Source: Paraglaciecola sp. L1A13 (GTDB lineage: Bacteria > Pseudomonadota > Gammaproteobacteria > Enterobacterales > Alteromonadaceae). From it: DNA of 64,000 nt. How positions within the stretch are numbered: position 1 is the first letter of the stretch; every line of letters begins with the position of its first letter. Location of the stretch: NCBI RefSeq assembly GCF_009796745.1, contig NZ_CP047024.1:1550001-1614000 (forward strand), read 5' to 3'. Both the position numbers and the translations under genes were made by a program. Below, piece by piece: positions 43,786 to 53,240 of the stretch. The notes beneath the pieces were generated by a model that saw nothing but the letters and a program-made list of their open reading frames with translations, was not told the DNA's origin and did not search any database.

Positions 43786-44811
43786 ATGAGACAGTTAATT
43801 GCAGCTATTACATTGACGCTTAGTTCGACGGCTTACGCGAGCAATATATATGTCTTTGGTGATGCGGTATTACGTTACGAGAATGAAAGTCAGCATGTTA
43901 ACTTGCCTGATAGAGAACGCTTACGCGCTATTTTCCGTTTAGGTATTAAAGGTAACATCACCGATAACTGGTCAGCTCAAGGACGTTTGAGCACGGGTCT
44001 AAAGAATAAACAGAACGTGCCGGCGATAACGCTGATTCGCTTCAATACTCAGCCTCAGCCTGATAGGGATGTATTTGTTGAGCGCTTATTTCTAACCGGG
44101 AAATTTACCGATGCAAATCTGTATATCGGAAAAATACCTTGGAAAACTAAACACATAACAGATGTGTTTTGGGATCGTAATTTAAACCCTCTAGGTGTGC
44201 ATCTAGATTATCGTTTATCTGAGCGGCATCAACTACAACTTGCCTCGCTCAAACCACTCGACGGTAATAGTGACGTGGTGGGCTTATTGAACATAGTTCA
44301 ATGGAACATAAAGTTCAGCTTTGACAAAGTTAAAGTGACAATCTCACCTTCCTATGTTGATTATAAAGGCCAGTCGAATGCTCAGTTCGCCAAGAAAGAT
44401 ACCCAATTGGACAATCGCTTTTTACGTTTATCGAGTAGTCTTAGTTTTGAGGGATACCAATTGGGTGTGGATTTAGGTCAGTCCTTGAATGACTTTCACC
44501 AGTTTGAACAATTCAGCGATCAGAAAACAAGTGTAGCGGTGCAATTAAAGCATGGAAAACTCGCGCAGGCAGGCGATTATTCTTGGCATTTACGGTATTT
44601 ACATGTTGAGCGTTTCGGCGTTATCACTGAATTCGCCCAGAATGCTACTGCTCGATTCGCCACATCCAACGTGCAAGGTTTAGACGTGAGATTGCGTCGA
44701 AAAATGGCGGATACATGGTGGTTAGGCGCACGCGTTAGCGATATGCGAACGATCGAAGGTCCAGAAGAGCAAGGGCTGCGAATTCGTTTCGAAGGTCAGT
44801 ACAAATTTTGA
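43786..44811 (+). CDS. Porin-like outer-membrane protein
   Basis: A 341-residue exported protein with a signal peptide (residues 1-19, AYAS). The mature part is a run of alternating strands rich in Tyr, Arg and aromatic residues (RLRAIFRLGIKGNITDNWSA, then LRLSSSLSFEGYQLGVDLGQ) and ends in a C-terminal Phe (GQYKF), as usual for outer-membrane barrels. No specific family was recognised. It is divergent from the HTH-REC operon and just before the REC-EAL gene, so it may belong to the same regulon. The role in the network is unclear. Confidence 0.7.
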   Translation: MRQLIAAITLTLSSTAYASNIYVFGDAVLRYENESQHVNLPDRERLRAIFRLGIKGNITDNWSAQGRLSTGLKNKQNVPAITLIRFNTQPQPDRDVFVERLFLTGKFTDANLYIGKIPWKTKHITDVFWDRNLNPLGVHLDYRLSERHQLQLASLKPLDGNSDVVGLLNIVQWNIKFSFDKVKVTISPSYVDYKGQSNAQFAKKDTQLDNRFLRLSSSLSFEGYQLGVDLGQSLNDFHQFEQFSDQKTSVAVQLKHGKLAQAGDYSWHLRYLHVERFGVITEFAQNATARFATSNVQGLDVRLRRKMADTWWLGARVSDMRTIEGPEEQGLRIRFEGQYKF

Positions 44812-44856
44812 GTCTTATTATTATGTCTTACAACAAAACTTTAGAGGCAGGCCACA

Positions 44857-46548
44857 ATGAATAGCCAGCAAGCACACGTTACTCCAACAACAGGCAAGCT
44901 ATTAATTGTCGATGATGAACCCAATATTTTATCGTCTTTAAAGCGCTGTTTAGTTAAAGCTCCTTTTGAGATTTTTATTGCCAATAGCGCCCAAGAAGGG
45001 TTAGCCATTATGAAAGAACACAGCATTCAGGTAGTGTTATCAGATTTTAGAATGCCGATTATGTCTGGGGCAGAATTTATCGATCAAATTAAAGCAAGTT
45101 ACCCTGATGTTATTTCTATGGTACTCAGTGGATTCGCCGATTTTGACTCTGCGATTAGTCTGCTAAATAGCGGCGCTGCCCATAAATTCTTGCGTAAGCC
45201 GTGGAATAATCAACAGATAATTGAAGAAATTGAGCAAGCGTTTGCTGAATACCACGCTCGCGTGCTTAATCGTCGGGTGTTAGAGGGGGAGCATAATCCT
45301 GAGTATTATGCTTTTGAACAAGCAGTGCGAGATAGATTTGCCGAGCAACAAGAATTCTGTTTAGTGTCACTCAAAATTAAAGATTATGACTTTCTAGAGC
45401 AGCATGCTGGCCCAACGATTTTTACGGGCTTACTAACTGAGATTAGGGGGTTAGTGCATAACGAGTTGCCTCAAGGGAGTCAAACCTTTGCTTTTGATAG
45501 CGGCAAAATATTTATTATTATTCCGGATTATGAAAATGAAACGATGATCCGTAAGCGTTTAACGATCATTAATCACAAGTTAAACGAGCCAAACACGCAA
45601 CGTAAAGGCTGCGTGAAAATTAACTGTGTAATGGGCTATGCTCTAGCACCCACTGATGGAGACGACCCAAGTAGCTTGATGGAAAATTTACGTTGTGCAT
45701 TTTCTGTTGACAGCGTCGCTGCGGAGCATTTATGTCGTTTTGATTCAGCCTTAAGAGACTTGCAACAACGGCAGCTCAAAATTAAGAATTCAATTAATGG
45801 GGCATTACGCGACAATCAATTTTTACTGCACTTTCAGCCTAAAGTACGCTTGCCGGATCAACAGATAGACAGCGCTGAGATTTTAATTCGTTGGCAGCAC
45901 AATGAACTTGGCTGGATACCACCGAATGAATTCATTAACTTAAGTGAGCTCGATGGCCAAATAGAACAAATTGGGGAGTGGTTGATTGCCCAAAGTGTTA
46001 AAAAAATAGCTGAGCTGCACCGTTTTAGTAAAGATTTAAAGCGGGTAGCCATCAATATTTCTGCACGCCAGTTAGCGAACCATAGCGTGGTAGAGCAATT
46101 CGAAAGCTTGTTGGATCAATATGGGTTGCCGCCATCGTTAATTGAAATAGAAATTACCGAATCCTGTTTGATACAAGACTTTGAGCAAACTTTAAAAGTG
46201 CTGTGGGAGCTCAAAGAGCTTGGCGTTAGTATTGCTATGGATGATTTTGGAACGGGATATTCGTCATTTGCTTATTTAGCTAAGTTACCAATAGATGTCT
46301 TAAAGCTGGATAAAGTGCTGGTGGATGGCATTGAAGACTGCAAAGAAATTCAAAGTATGATCGCGGGTTTGATCACTATGTGTCATGAGTTAGGTATATC
46401 TGTTGTCGCGGAGGGCGTCGAACTAGCGGGGCAGGTTGAACTGTTAAAACAGTACAAGTGTGACTACATTCAAGGTTATTTTTTCAGCAAGGCACTGCCC
46501 AAACCTGAATTTGAGATGCTACTCTTACAACAGCCATTTATGATTTAG
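44857..46548 (+). CDS. hnoB: REC-EAL response regulator phosphodiesterase (HnoB-like)
   Basis: A 563-residue response regulator with a receiver (D63 in SDFRMPIMSG, and the LRKPW lysine), a middle region (about 150-305) that looks like a worn GGDEF domain, and an EAL domain (about 310-555). The EAL catalytic set is largely present: QPK (327), E341 in EILIRW (the A of EAL is I), NISARQL, EIEITES, AMDDFGTGYSS, LKLDK, VVAEGVE and YIQGYFFS. It probably degrades cyclic di-GMP. The receiver is like that of the HnoD-like protein. Position and domains fit HnoB. Confidence 0.87.
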   Translation: MNSQQAHVTPTTGKLLIVDDEPNILSSLKRCLVKAPFEIFIANSAQEGLAIMKEHSIQVVLSDFRMPIMSGAEFIDQIKASYPDVISMVLSGFADFDSAISLLNSGAAHKFLRKPWNNQQIIEEIEQAFAEYHARVLNRRVLEGEHNPEYYAFEQAVRDRFAEQQEFCLVSLKIKDYDFLEQHAGPTIFTGLLTEIRGLVHNELPQGSQTFAFDSGKIFIIIPDYENETMIRKRLTIINHKLNEPNTQRKGCVKINCVMGYALAPTDGDDPSSLMENLRCAFSVDSVAAEHLCRFDSALRDLQQRQLKIKNSINGALRDNQFLLHFQPKVRLPDQQIDSAEILIRWQHNELGWIPPNEFINLSELDGQIEQIGEWLIAQSVKKIAELHRFSKDLKRVAINISARQLANHSVVEQFESLLDQYGLPPSLIEIEITESCLIQDFEQTLKVLWELKELGVSIAMDDFGTGYSSFAYLAKLPIDVLKLDKVLVDGIEDCKEIQSMIAGLITMCHELGISVVAEGVELAGQVELLKQYKCDYIQGYFFSKALPKPEFEMLLLQQPFMI

Positions 46549-47105
46549 TACTTGCTGTTTATTTGGGGCAAATCAATCAATACTAATACCGCGCCTTGAC
46601 CACCCCATTCTAATGGCGCTTGATGAAAACCTTTGACACTGGGATGTTGAATTAACCAATTAGGCACGTTCTTTTTAAGCACGTAACTGCCGATGCCATG
46701 TACGATACACACACAGTGATAATGTTGTTTTTGTGCAGCATAAATTAATGCCGCTATTTCCAATTTCGCTTGCTCTTTATTCAGGCCATGTAGGTCCAAA
46801 ATTAGATCTGGCGGATATTCACCCCGTCGTAAGCGTTTTACCTCAAAGGTATCTGCGCCGGGTTGTACATACTTAAGGGGTTGGCTTGTGTCGAAATACC
46901 CTTCGAAGCCATCGGAAAATTGAAATGTGGCATTCTGTTGCTTAAGGTCGCTTTGCGGATCGTGCTTTTTACCTATCAGGGTAGATTTAAGCTTGCTGGA
47001 AAAGCGTTGAGGCGGTATTTTGTCCTGCTTTAATGGCTTTACATCGGTAAACTCACTACGAAATAGTGCCGTATCGGATGATTCAGGTGTGGCATTTTTT
47101 TTCAT
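46545..47105 (-). CDS. smrB: SmrB, Smr-domain endonuclease
   Basis: A 186-residue Smr-domain protein. The N-terminal half is polar. The Smr domain (about 95-180) begins with LDLHGL and contains VHGIGSYVLKKNVPNWL and EWGGQGAVLVLI. SmrB is the ribosome-collision mRNA endonuclease known from E. coli. The first two His and Asp of the DLHG motif and the later HGIG are intact. Its stop overlaps the end of the REC-EAL gene by four bases on the opposite strand. prmB and aroC follow on the plus strand, a common neighbour order. Confidence 0.9.
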   Translation of the reverse strand: MKKNATPESSDTALFRSEFTDVKPLKQDKIPPQRFSSKLKSTLIGKKHDPQSDLKQQNATFQFSDGFEGYFDTSQPLKYVQPGADTFEVKRLRRGEYPPDLILDLHGLNKEQAKLEIAALIYAAQKQHYHCVCIVHGIGSYVLKKNVPNWLIQHPSVKGFHQAPLEWGGQGAVLVLIDLPQINSKY

Positions 47106-47216
47106 AATGTTAGGCAGTTTACTGGATATAAGGCGGTCATGACGGCAAGTTTAACAAAGTCTTGGTGTTGAAACTATGTAAGGCGCGTGTTTAAGCCAAA
47201 CAAATTTAGGTAGAAA

Positions 47217-48146
47217 ATGAATAATAGTGTGGATATTGAACAAGCTATAACTGACATGCATTCGATGTTAGATATGGTACGTTGGGCGGTCAGTCAATTT
47301 AATCAAGCTGGTTTGTTTTATGGTCACGGTACCGACAATCCTTGGGATGAAGCGGTTTGTCTGACGCTACACACACTCAATTTACCGCAAGATATGCTCA
47401 AACAAACCGGAGAGCAACTTTTTCAAGCTCGCTTAACCGAGACAGAAAAGCGAGATATAGCGACTTTAGTTCAACGCCGAGTCGAAGAGCGTATTCCATT
47501 GGCTTACTTGATAAACCAGGCATGGTTTTGTGGTTTACCCTTTTATGTTGATGAACGTGTACTGATACCCCGTTCGCCATTTGCTGAACTAATAGACGAT
47601 AAATTTGCTGAGTGGTTATTGGCACCTCCAACTCATATTCTGGATTTGTGCACCGGCGGGGGGTGTATAGCGATTGCGTTAGCATATGCTTTTGACGGGG
47701 CAACCGTGGACGCTGTGGATATTAGCCCTGAGGCCCTTGAAGTTGCTGATCTCAATATTATTGAACATCAGTTAAGTGATCGGGTATATCCGATACTGTC
47801 TGATTTAATGGCGGCCTTAAAAGGTCAGAAGTACGATTTGATTGTCAGTAATCCCCCCTATGTCGATGCAGAAGACATGGCTGATTTACCTGATGAATTC
47901 CATCACGAGCCTGAGTTAGCATTAGCTGCCGGAGATGATGGTTTGGATCTTGTACATAAAATGCTCCGCCAAGCGCCCGAGCACTTAACTGACGATGGTT
48001 GGTTGTTTGTTGAAGTAGGCAACAGTCAATTCCATATGGAGCATGTTTATCCCGATTTAGACCTACAATGGGTTGAGTTTACGCGGGGAGGTCACGGTGT
48101 TTTTGCCATTAGTAGAGCAAATTTAGTGGCTTACTTTGCCCAATAG
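47217..48146 (+). CDS. prmB: PrmB, ribosomal protein L3 glutamine methyltransferase
   Basis: A 309-residue SAM-dependent methyltransferase. The family motif NPPY is at SNPPYVDAEDM (around residue 212) and the SAM site at LDLCTGGGCIAIALA. PRSPFAELID before it is typical of PrmB and PrmC; the longer N-terminus (LDMVRWAVSQFNQAGLFYGH) marks PrmB. It methylates the glutamine of ribosomal protein L3. It is followed by aroC 66 bases away on the same strand, a common pairing in gammaproteobacteria. Confidence 0.93.
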   Translation: MNNSVDIEQAITDMHSMLDMVRWAVSQFNQAGLFYGHGTDNPWDEAVCLTLHTLNLPQDMLKQTGEQLFQARLTETEKRDIATLVQRRVEERIPLAYLINQAWFCGLPFYVDERVLIPRSPFAELIDDKFAEWLLAPPTHILDLCTGGGCIAIALAYAFDGATVDAVDISPEALEVADLNIIEHQLSDRVYPILSDLMAALKGQKYDLIVSNPPYVDAEDMADLPDEFHHEPELALAAGDDGLDLVHKMLRQAPEHLTDDGWLFVEVGNSQFHMEHVYPDLDLQWVEFTRGGHGVFAISRANLVAYFAQ

Positions 48147-48211
48147 CTGCCTGAAGCAGCTATGAGTAGCATGTAAAGCAATATATATAAATCGAATACA
48201 AGGAACACACT

Positions 48212-49312
48212 ATGGCTGGCAACACCTTTGGCAAGCTTTTTACGTTAAGTACCTTCGGCGAGAGTCATGGTATTGCAATCGGCGGCGTGATCGACGGTTG
48301 TCCTCCTGGTTTAGAAATAAGCGAAGCGGATCTGCAGATAGATTTAGACCGACGTAAGCCAGGTACATCGCGTTACACCACTGCGCGTCGCGAAGAAGAC
48401 GAAGTACAAATTTTATCTGGGGTGTTTGAGGGTAAAACCACGGGTACAAGTATTGGTTTACTGATTAAAAATACTGACCAACGCAGTAACGATTACTCGA
48501 AAATAAAAGACACCTTTCGTCCAGGACACGCTGATTACACCTATCAGCAAAAGTACGGACTGCGAGATTATCGTGGTGGTGGTCGTTCTTCAGCTCGAGA
48601 AACGGCAATTCGTGTTGCAGCTGGTGGGGTGGCTAAGAAGTATTTGAAAACGCATCTAGGTATTGAAGTGCGTGGCTACTTGTCGCAACTCGGCCCGATT
48701 AAAATCGATAAAGTGGACCACAGTGTCACCAACACCAATCCCTTTTTCTGCCCAGATGAAAGTAAATTAGAAGCATTGGATGAATATATGCGTGAATTGC
48801 GTAAGCAGGGTGACTCGATAGGGGCGAAAGTTTCGGTGGTCGCAACGAATATGCCGGTTGGATTAGGCGAGCCTATATTTGACCGTTTAGATGCAGATTT
48901 AGCTCATGCGATGATGGGGATCAACGCAGTCAAAGGCGTTGAGGTTGGGGATGGTTTCGCTACAGTAGAGCAAAAAGGAAGCGAACACCGTGATTTGATG
49001 TCCAGCGATGGATTTAAATCAAACCGTTCTGGTGGCGTGTTAGGGGGAATTTCAAGTGGCCAAGACCTAGTCGTACATATGGCTCTTAAGCCTACATCAA
49101 GTATTAGCGTACCTGGGGAAAGTATCGATATTAACGGTCAAAGTGCTGAAGTTATTACCAAAGGTCGACATGATCCTTGTGTTGGTATTAGAGCTGTGCC
49201 AATCGCTGAAGCTATGATGGCGTTGGTGTTGATGGATCATTATCTACGTCACCGTGGTCAGAATGCTGATGTGCAATCTATTACGCCTATTATTCCTGCC
49301 CACGCTAAATAA
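48212..49312 (+). CDS. aroC: Chorismate synthase
   Basis: A 366-residue chorismate synthase, the last step of the shikimate pathway: 5-enolpyruvylshikimate 3-phosphate to chorismate, with reduced FMN. It starts [17 protein letters not shown] and carries [28 protein letters not shown], then the later signature [21 protein letters not shown] full-length enzyme with AAGGAACA before the start. It is the first of two genes on this strand; the MFS gene starts nine bases after it, so they may be co-transcribed. Confidence 0.97.
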   Translation: MAGNTFGKLFTLSTFGESHGIAIGGVIDGCPPGLEISEADLQIDLDRRKPGTSRYTTARREEDEVQILSGVFEGKTTGTSIGLLIKNTDQRSNDYSKIKDTFRPGHADYTYQQKYGLRDYRGGGRSSARETAIRVAAGGVAKKYLKTHLGIEVRGYLSQLGPIKIDKVDHSVTNTNPFFCPDESKLEALDEYMRELRKQGDSIGAKVSVVATNMPVGLGEPIFDRLDADLAHAMMGINAVKGVEVGDGFATVEQKGSEHRDLMSSDGFKSNRSGGVLGGISSGQDLVVHMALKPTSSISVPGESIDINGQSAEVITKGRHDPCVGIRAVPIAEAMMALVLMDHYLRHRGQNADVQSITPIIPAHAK

Positions 49313-49320
49313 GATTTTCG

Positions 49321-50496
49321 GTGGTATCTACTCAGGCAGCATTTTCCAGAGCCAATTTGGTGATGCTGTCGTTGACCTTTTTTTTATATTTTGGTCAACT
49401 CGGCGTATTGGTTCCGTATCTAGGCGTCTTTCTTGATGGCCGAGGTTTTAACTCCGAAGAAATAGGCGAACTGTTCGCGCTGATCACCTTGATGCGTATT
49501 ATTGGGCCTAATTTATTTGCGTCCTTTGCAGATAGAACGGGAAAATCTCTACGGATATTGCAGTTTGGCGCTTTTCTTACCTTCGCTACTTTTTGTTCAG
49601 TTTTTTGGTTAAATAGTTTTTGGGGACTAACGCTAGCGTTTGGTCTGATGATGCTTTTTTTTACCGCCATAGCACCTCAAACAGAAGTGATCACCCTAAG
49701 CAGTGTACGAGGAGATGCAACAAAATATAGCCATGTGCGTTTGTGGGGGAGTGTCGGTTTTATCGTACTCACCGTATTGGCAGGCAAACTCATTGATGTG
49801 TTTTCCAGCGAAGCACCGATTTATATTAGTGGCGCGGTATTACTGAGTTTATTTTTAATTACGCTGAGATTAAAAGAAGCTTCAACCTCGGAAAATGACC
49901 AGGCATCTGAACAGTCCATTTGGGGAAAGGTACGCAATAAAGTTTTTATTGTTTTTATTTTGTCATCCATCTGTATACAAATAAGCTTTGGGCCATATTA
50001 TAGCTTTTTCGCTCTTTATGCTCGAGACCTCAATTATAGTGGCCAAGAAACGGGTGGATTAATTGCTTTGGGCGTTGCAGCGGAGGTCATTATTTTTTTA
50101 TTGGCTGGAAAGCTAATTAGCCGCTTTGGTATTAAATGGACGCTATTGATTAGTATGCTGCTGACTGCTTTGCGTTGGTATTTATTGGCTATAGCTGCGC
50201 AGTACTGGCCAACATTAGTGGTTAGTCAGCTATTACATGCCTTTAGTTTTGGCTTAATTCACGCCGCATCAATTAATTTTATCCATCATTTTTTCGGGGG
50301 GCTGTTTCGTAGTCAAGGACAAGCCCTTTACACCAGTATTGGTTTTGGTATAGGTGGTGCTGCTGGCAATTATGGCGCAGGATTAATATGGCAACAGGGG
50401 CAGGGCGCAGAATTCGCTTTTACCTTGGCCACAGGATTTGCATTATTAGGTGCTGTTTTGGTGGCGTGTATTCCTAGTCGACTGATGTCCAAATAA
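49321..50496 (+). CDS. MFS transporter (HcaT-like)
   Basis: A 391-residue major facilitator with twelve hydrophobic segments. The loop after helix 2 reads RIIGPNLFASFADRTGKSLR, like the MFS_1-like group that includes the phenylpropionate transporter HcaT. The start is GTG at 49321 with no clear ribosome site, nine bases after aroC. The substrate cannot be told from sequence; no aromatic catabolism genes are nearby. Confidence 0.85.
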   Translation: MVSTQAAFSRANLVMLSLTFFLYFGQLGVLVPYLGVFLDGRGFNSEEIGELFALITLMRIIGPNLFASFADRTGKSLRILQFGAFLTFATFCSVFWLNSFWGLTLAFGLMMLFFTAIAPQTEVITLSSVRGDATKYSHVRLWGSVGFIVLTVLAGKLIDVFSSEAPIYISGAVLLSLFLITLRLKEASTSENDQASEQSIWGKVRNKVFIVFILSSICIQISFGPYYSFFALYARDLNYSGQETGGLIALGVAAEVIIFLLAGKLISRFGIKWTLLISMLLTALRWYLLAIAAQYWPTLVVSQLLHAFSFGLIHAASINFIHHFFGGLFRSQGQALYTSIGFGIGGAAGNYGAGLIWQQGQGAEFAFTLATGFALLGAVLVACIPSRLMSK

Positions 50497-50635
50497 TTAC
50501 TCTGTTTCATCTGACGAAAAACGTAGGATAAAGCGCTGCTATTAACATTTTTTTTACATGCAGTTTATTTTGTATGTATTTGATTTGATATTGATAAAGA
50601 AGGGCTTGTTAGACCAGTAGGAGTGATAAAAAATG

Positions 50636-50663
50636 TTGACGTAGGTGTGAAGGATGGTATCCT
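50636..50663 (+). promoter_or_regulatory. Candidate promoter of the cold-shock gene
   Basis: TTGACG (50636-50641), a 16-base spacer, and TATCCT (50658-50663). It would start transcription about 150 bases before the coding region. Confidence 0.5.
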
Positions 50664-50818
50664 AATTGCGCTTGAAAGTACGTTTGATATTTATGCACAC
50701 TGTTTCGATGTTCCATTGTAGTACCTCGTCTTGTATATCATAAGTAATAGCAACACGCTTCAGCAAACCTCGCCTTGAAAAAGGTTTTTAATTACTCTTG
50801 AAAATATAGGAAAAGACT
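50664..50818 (+). promoter_or_regulatory. Long 5-prime leader of the cold-shock gene
   Basis: About 150 untranslated bases between the candidate promoter and the start. This length is typical of cspA-type mRNAs, whose leaders refold at low temperature. The exact cold box of E. coli cspA was not found. The rest of the 322-base gap after the MFS gene holds nothing else recognised. Confidence 0.4.
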
Positions 50819-51025
50819 ATGTCTACTACTACTGGTACAGTTAAATGGTTCAACGAATCTAAAGGTTTTGGTTTCATTCAGCAAGAAAATGGTCCTGACG
50901 TATTTGCTCACTTCCGTGCAATTACTGGTACTGGCTTCAAAACACTAGCTGAAGGCCAAAAAGTTGAGTTCACCGTAACTCAAGGCCAAAAAGGTCCTCA
51001 AGCAGAGAATATCGTAGTACTTTAA
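50819..51025 (+). CDS. Cold-shock domain protein
   Basis: A 68-residue CspA-family nucleic-acid-binding protein. RNP1 is KGFGFI (residues 15-20) and RNP2 is DVFAHF (residues 28-33), with [11 protein letters not shown] at the start. It acts as an RNA chaperone or antiterminator. A strong terminator follows and a long leader precedes it. The particular Csp paralogue cannot be named. Confidence 0.95.
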   Translation: MSTTTGTVKWFNESKGFGFIQQENGPDVFAHFRAITGTGFKTLAEGQKVEFTVTQGQKGPQAENIVVL

Positions 51026-51055
51026 TTCAAGCTTGCTTGATTAAATACGAATTCC

Positions 51056-51088
51056 AAAAAAAGGCAAACTCATAGTTTGCCTTTTTTT
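51056..51088. terminator. Bidirectional terminator after the cold-shock gene
   Basis: GGCAAAC (51063-51069) and GTTTGCC (51075-51081) with A-runs on the left and T-runs on the right. Serves the csp gene and possibly the convergent asparaginase gene. Confidence 0.88.
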
Positions 51089-51198
51089 ATGCTTGAAATT
51101 CAGTATGCTAGATTGAGGAGAATTAACCACTTTGCCGTCGTCACTGATTAATATGGCAAAGGGTATTTTATGGCAATAAAATTAAGATTTAGCAGGCA

Positions 51199-52206
51199 CT
51201 AAATCGTTAACTCGCCCTTAATATTACTGATCAACTTTTGTTTCATTTCATCAGTGCTTAAATCCTTACTTAGCAAATAATGTAATTTTGCTAAGGCAGC
51301 TTCGGGCGTCATATCACCTCCTGACAATACACCAACATCTTGCAAAACATTACCGTTGGCATAACCAGACATATTGACTTTTCCCCTCAAGCACTGGGTG
51401 CAATTAACAATCAATATGCCGTTATCGTTGGCCTTTTTCAGCTCGTTAATTAACGCTGCATTTTGTGGCGCATTTCCTACGCCGTAGCTGAGCAATATAA
51501 GCGCCTTAACGGGCTGCTGAAGAATATTACGTATTACCTCAGCGCTTATCCCTGGATACAGGCTAACTACGCCTACAGGCTGGGGGGTGACGCTGCTTAC
51601 AATAAGTGGTTGCTGACTTATGGGTGTGACTTTACCTGCTTTAACCTCGATATTAATACCGGCTTTTAGCAACATGGGAAAGTTAGGGGATCCGAAAGCA
51701 TCAAAACCGTCAGCGTCTAATTTACGACTGCGGTTACCGCGAAACAGTTTATTATTGAAATACAAACCGACTTCAGGGATTGGATAGTTCGCAGCTAAAT
51801 ACAGTGCATTTAACAGATTTTCCTGGCCGTCAGAACGTAATTGAGCTAATGGAATTTGTGAACCTGTGACAATCACCGGTTTACCTAGGTTTTCTAACAT
51901 AAAAGACAATACCGATGCTGTATAGGCCATGGTGTCAGTGCCGTGAAGAATAATGAACCCATCGTACTCTTGATAATTACGCTGAATATCGTCGGCGATT
52001 TGCTGCCAATCTCTGGGGCTCATATCAGCGGAGTCGATCAAACTTTCATATTCGTTGATGGTAAAGTCAGGCATTTCCTGGCGATGAAATTCAGGCATAT
52101 TTGCTATAGTGTCTGACAGGAATCCAGCCGCGGGGATATAGCCTTTGGAAGAAGGGCGCATTCCTATGGTGCCGCCAGTATATGCAACGTAAATTTGTTT
52201 CTTCAA
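51199..52206 (-). CDS. ansA: Type I L-asparaginase (AnsA-like)
   Basis: A 335-residue asparaginase with the first active-site motif YVAYTGGTIGM near the start and the second, DGFIILHGTDTMAYTASVL, at about residue 85. It lacks a signal peptide, so it is the cytoplasmic type I enzyme, which turns asparagine into aspartate and ammonia. The start is chosen at a TTG (52206), giving the AnsA N-terminus MKKQIYVAYTGG; an upstream TTG at 52233 is also possible and neither is certain. Confidence 0.9.
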   Translation of the reverse strand: MKKQIYVAYTGGTIGMRPSSKGYIPAAGFLSDTIANMPEFHRQEMPDFTINEYESLIDSADMSPRDWQQIADDIQRNYQEYDGFIILHGTDTMAYTASVLSFMLENLGKPVIVTGSQIPLAQLRSDGQENLLNALYLAANYPIPEVGLYFNNKLFRGNRSRKLDADGFDAFGSPNFPMLLKAGINIEVKAGKVTPISQQPLIVSSVTPQPVGVVSLYPGISAEVIRNILQQPVKALILLSYGVGNAPQNAALINELKKANDNGILIVNCTQCLRGKVNMSGYANGNVLQDVGVLSGGDMTPEAALAKLHYLLSKDLSTDEMKQKLISNIKGELTI

Positions 52207-52292
52207 CGTGAGTACTCTTATTGTCTTAACCAACGAAATTGTAACGCAAGTAGGGCGAAAATATCTGACAACAATGTATTCGCTGTTCTGGG

Positions 52293-53234
52293 CTAAAACT
52301 CATTTGGATAAATCAACCGAGCTGCTTGCGTTTCAAAACGTGCCAATAACTGAGAGAATACAGGCTCTCCTAATAATACATCTAAATCACTCATCAACTG
52401 ATTAACATCAGTATGTGGTGTGTTACAACAAAGCTGATACTGACTGATTAGTTTCGTCAATGAGGTCTGATGTTGGTTGGTTAATATATTATCGGCAAGA
52501 ACGAAGAAATAGGCGCTTCCCCAATAAGCCGATGGGTATTGCCTTTTACTCATTAATCGCCTAGCGATAGTTGCCGGCGGCAAATCACTTTTGAACCACT
52601 TTAGGTGAGGCGTAATTTTCTTTTTATAATTTTCATCAATGGTGCCTGTTAGTACTTTTGCATTTGCCATTACTTGGTACTGCATAAAACTGGCAAATCC
52701 CTCGGCAAGCCAAGCGTAGTCTCCCCCGAGATAAGGAATCGCTAAGTGGCTTATCTCGTGATAGATAGTCCAATCGTTAATGAATTTTTCTTGCTGAAAA
52801 CGACTATCAACATGTAAGTAAATACGCTGAGGAGTATCCCTGCGTGTGTAAGCCCAAGGCACAGGTTGATTAGACTTCTTGGGCACTAAATGGAATATCA
52901 ATCGGCTTGGATACACACCCAAAGTATCTCGTGTTGCGTTAACACCTACTTTTATCCACTGTTTCAATTTGTCTTTATCTGCAGGACTAAAACGCTTAAA
53001 TCCGTGTATTTCAAACTGGTCGAATTCACCGGCATTTATTTTTTTTATTCTACTCTCAACCCGTTGCGCACGCACTTCTTGGTTGTCCAGAAAAACAGGT
53101 TCAGCGTAAAGGCTCAGATTAAAAAAGATCAATAACGCAAGCAGGCCGCGACAGCAGAAGTTCGATACATCCTTATATGAATCGCTTTTGGTACGGTTTA
53201 TAAGTTGGGGTAAACGCAATGGCTTTTGGTTCAT
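52293..53234 (-). CDS. Secreted HExxH metallopeptidase-like protein
   Basis: A 313-residue exported protein. A hydrophobic stretch (LLALLIFFNLSLYA, residues 31-44) suggests a signal peptide. The zinc motif HEISH is at 159-163, with a possible third ligand E178 in WLAEGFASFMQY, as in gluzincin-type peptidases. The rest of the protein is not of a family I recognise. Its start lies six bases after the dienelactone-hydrolase-like gene stop, so the two are probably co-transcribed. Substrate not known. Confidence 0.72.
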   Translation of the reverse strand: MNQKPLRLPQLINRTKSDSYKDVSNFCCRGLLALLIFFNLSLYAEPVFLDNQEVRAQRVESRIKKINAGEFDQFEIHGFKRFSPADKDKLKQWIKVGVNATRDTLGVYPSRLIFHLVPKKSNQPVPWAYTRRDTPQRIYLHVDSRFQQEKFINDWTIYHEISHLAIPYLGGDYAWLAEGFASFMQYQVMANAKVLTGTIDENYKKKITPHLKWFKSDLPPATIARRLMSKRQYPSAYWGSAYFFVLADNILTNQHQTSLTKLISQYQLCCNTPHTDVNQLMSDLDVLLGEPVFSQLLARFETQAARLIYPNEF

Positions 53235-53240
53235 TTGAAT

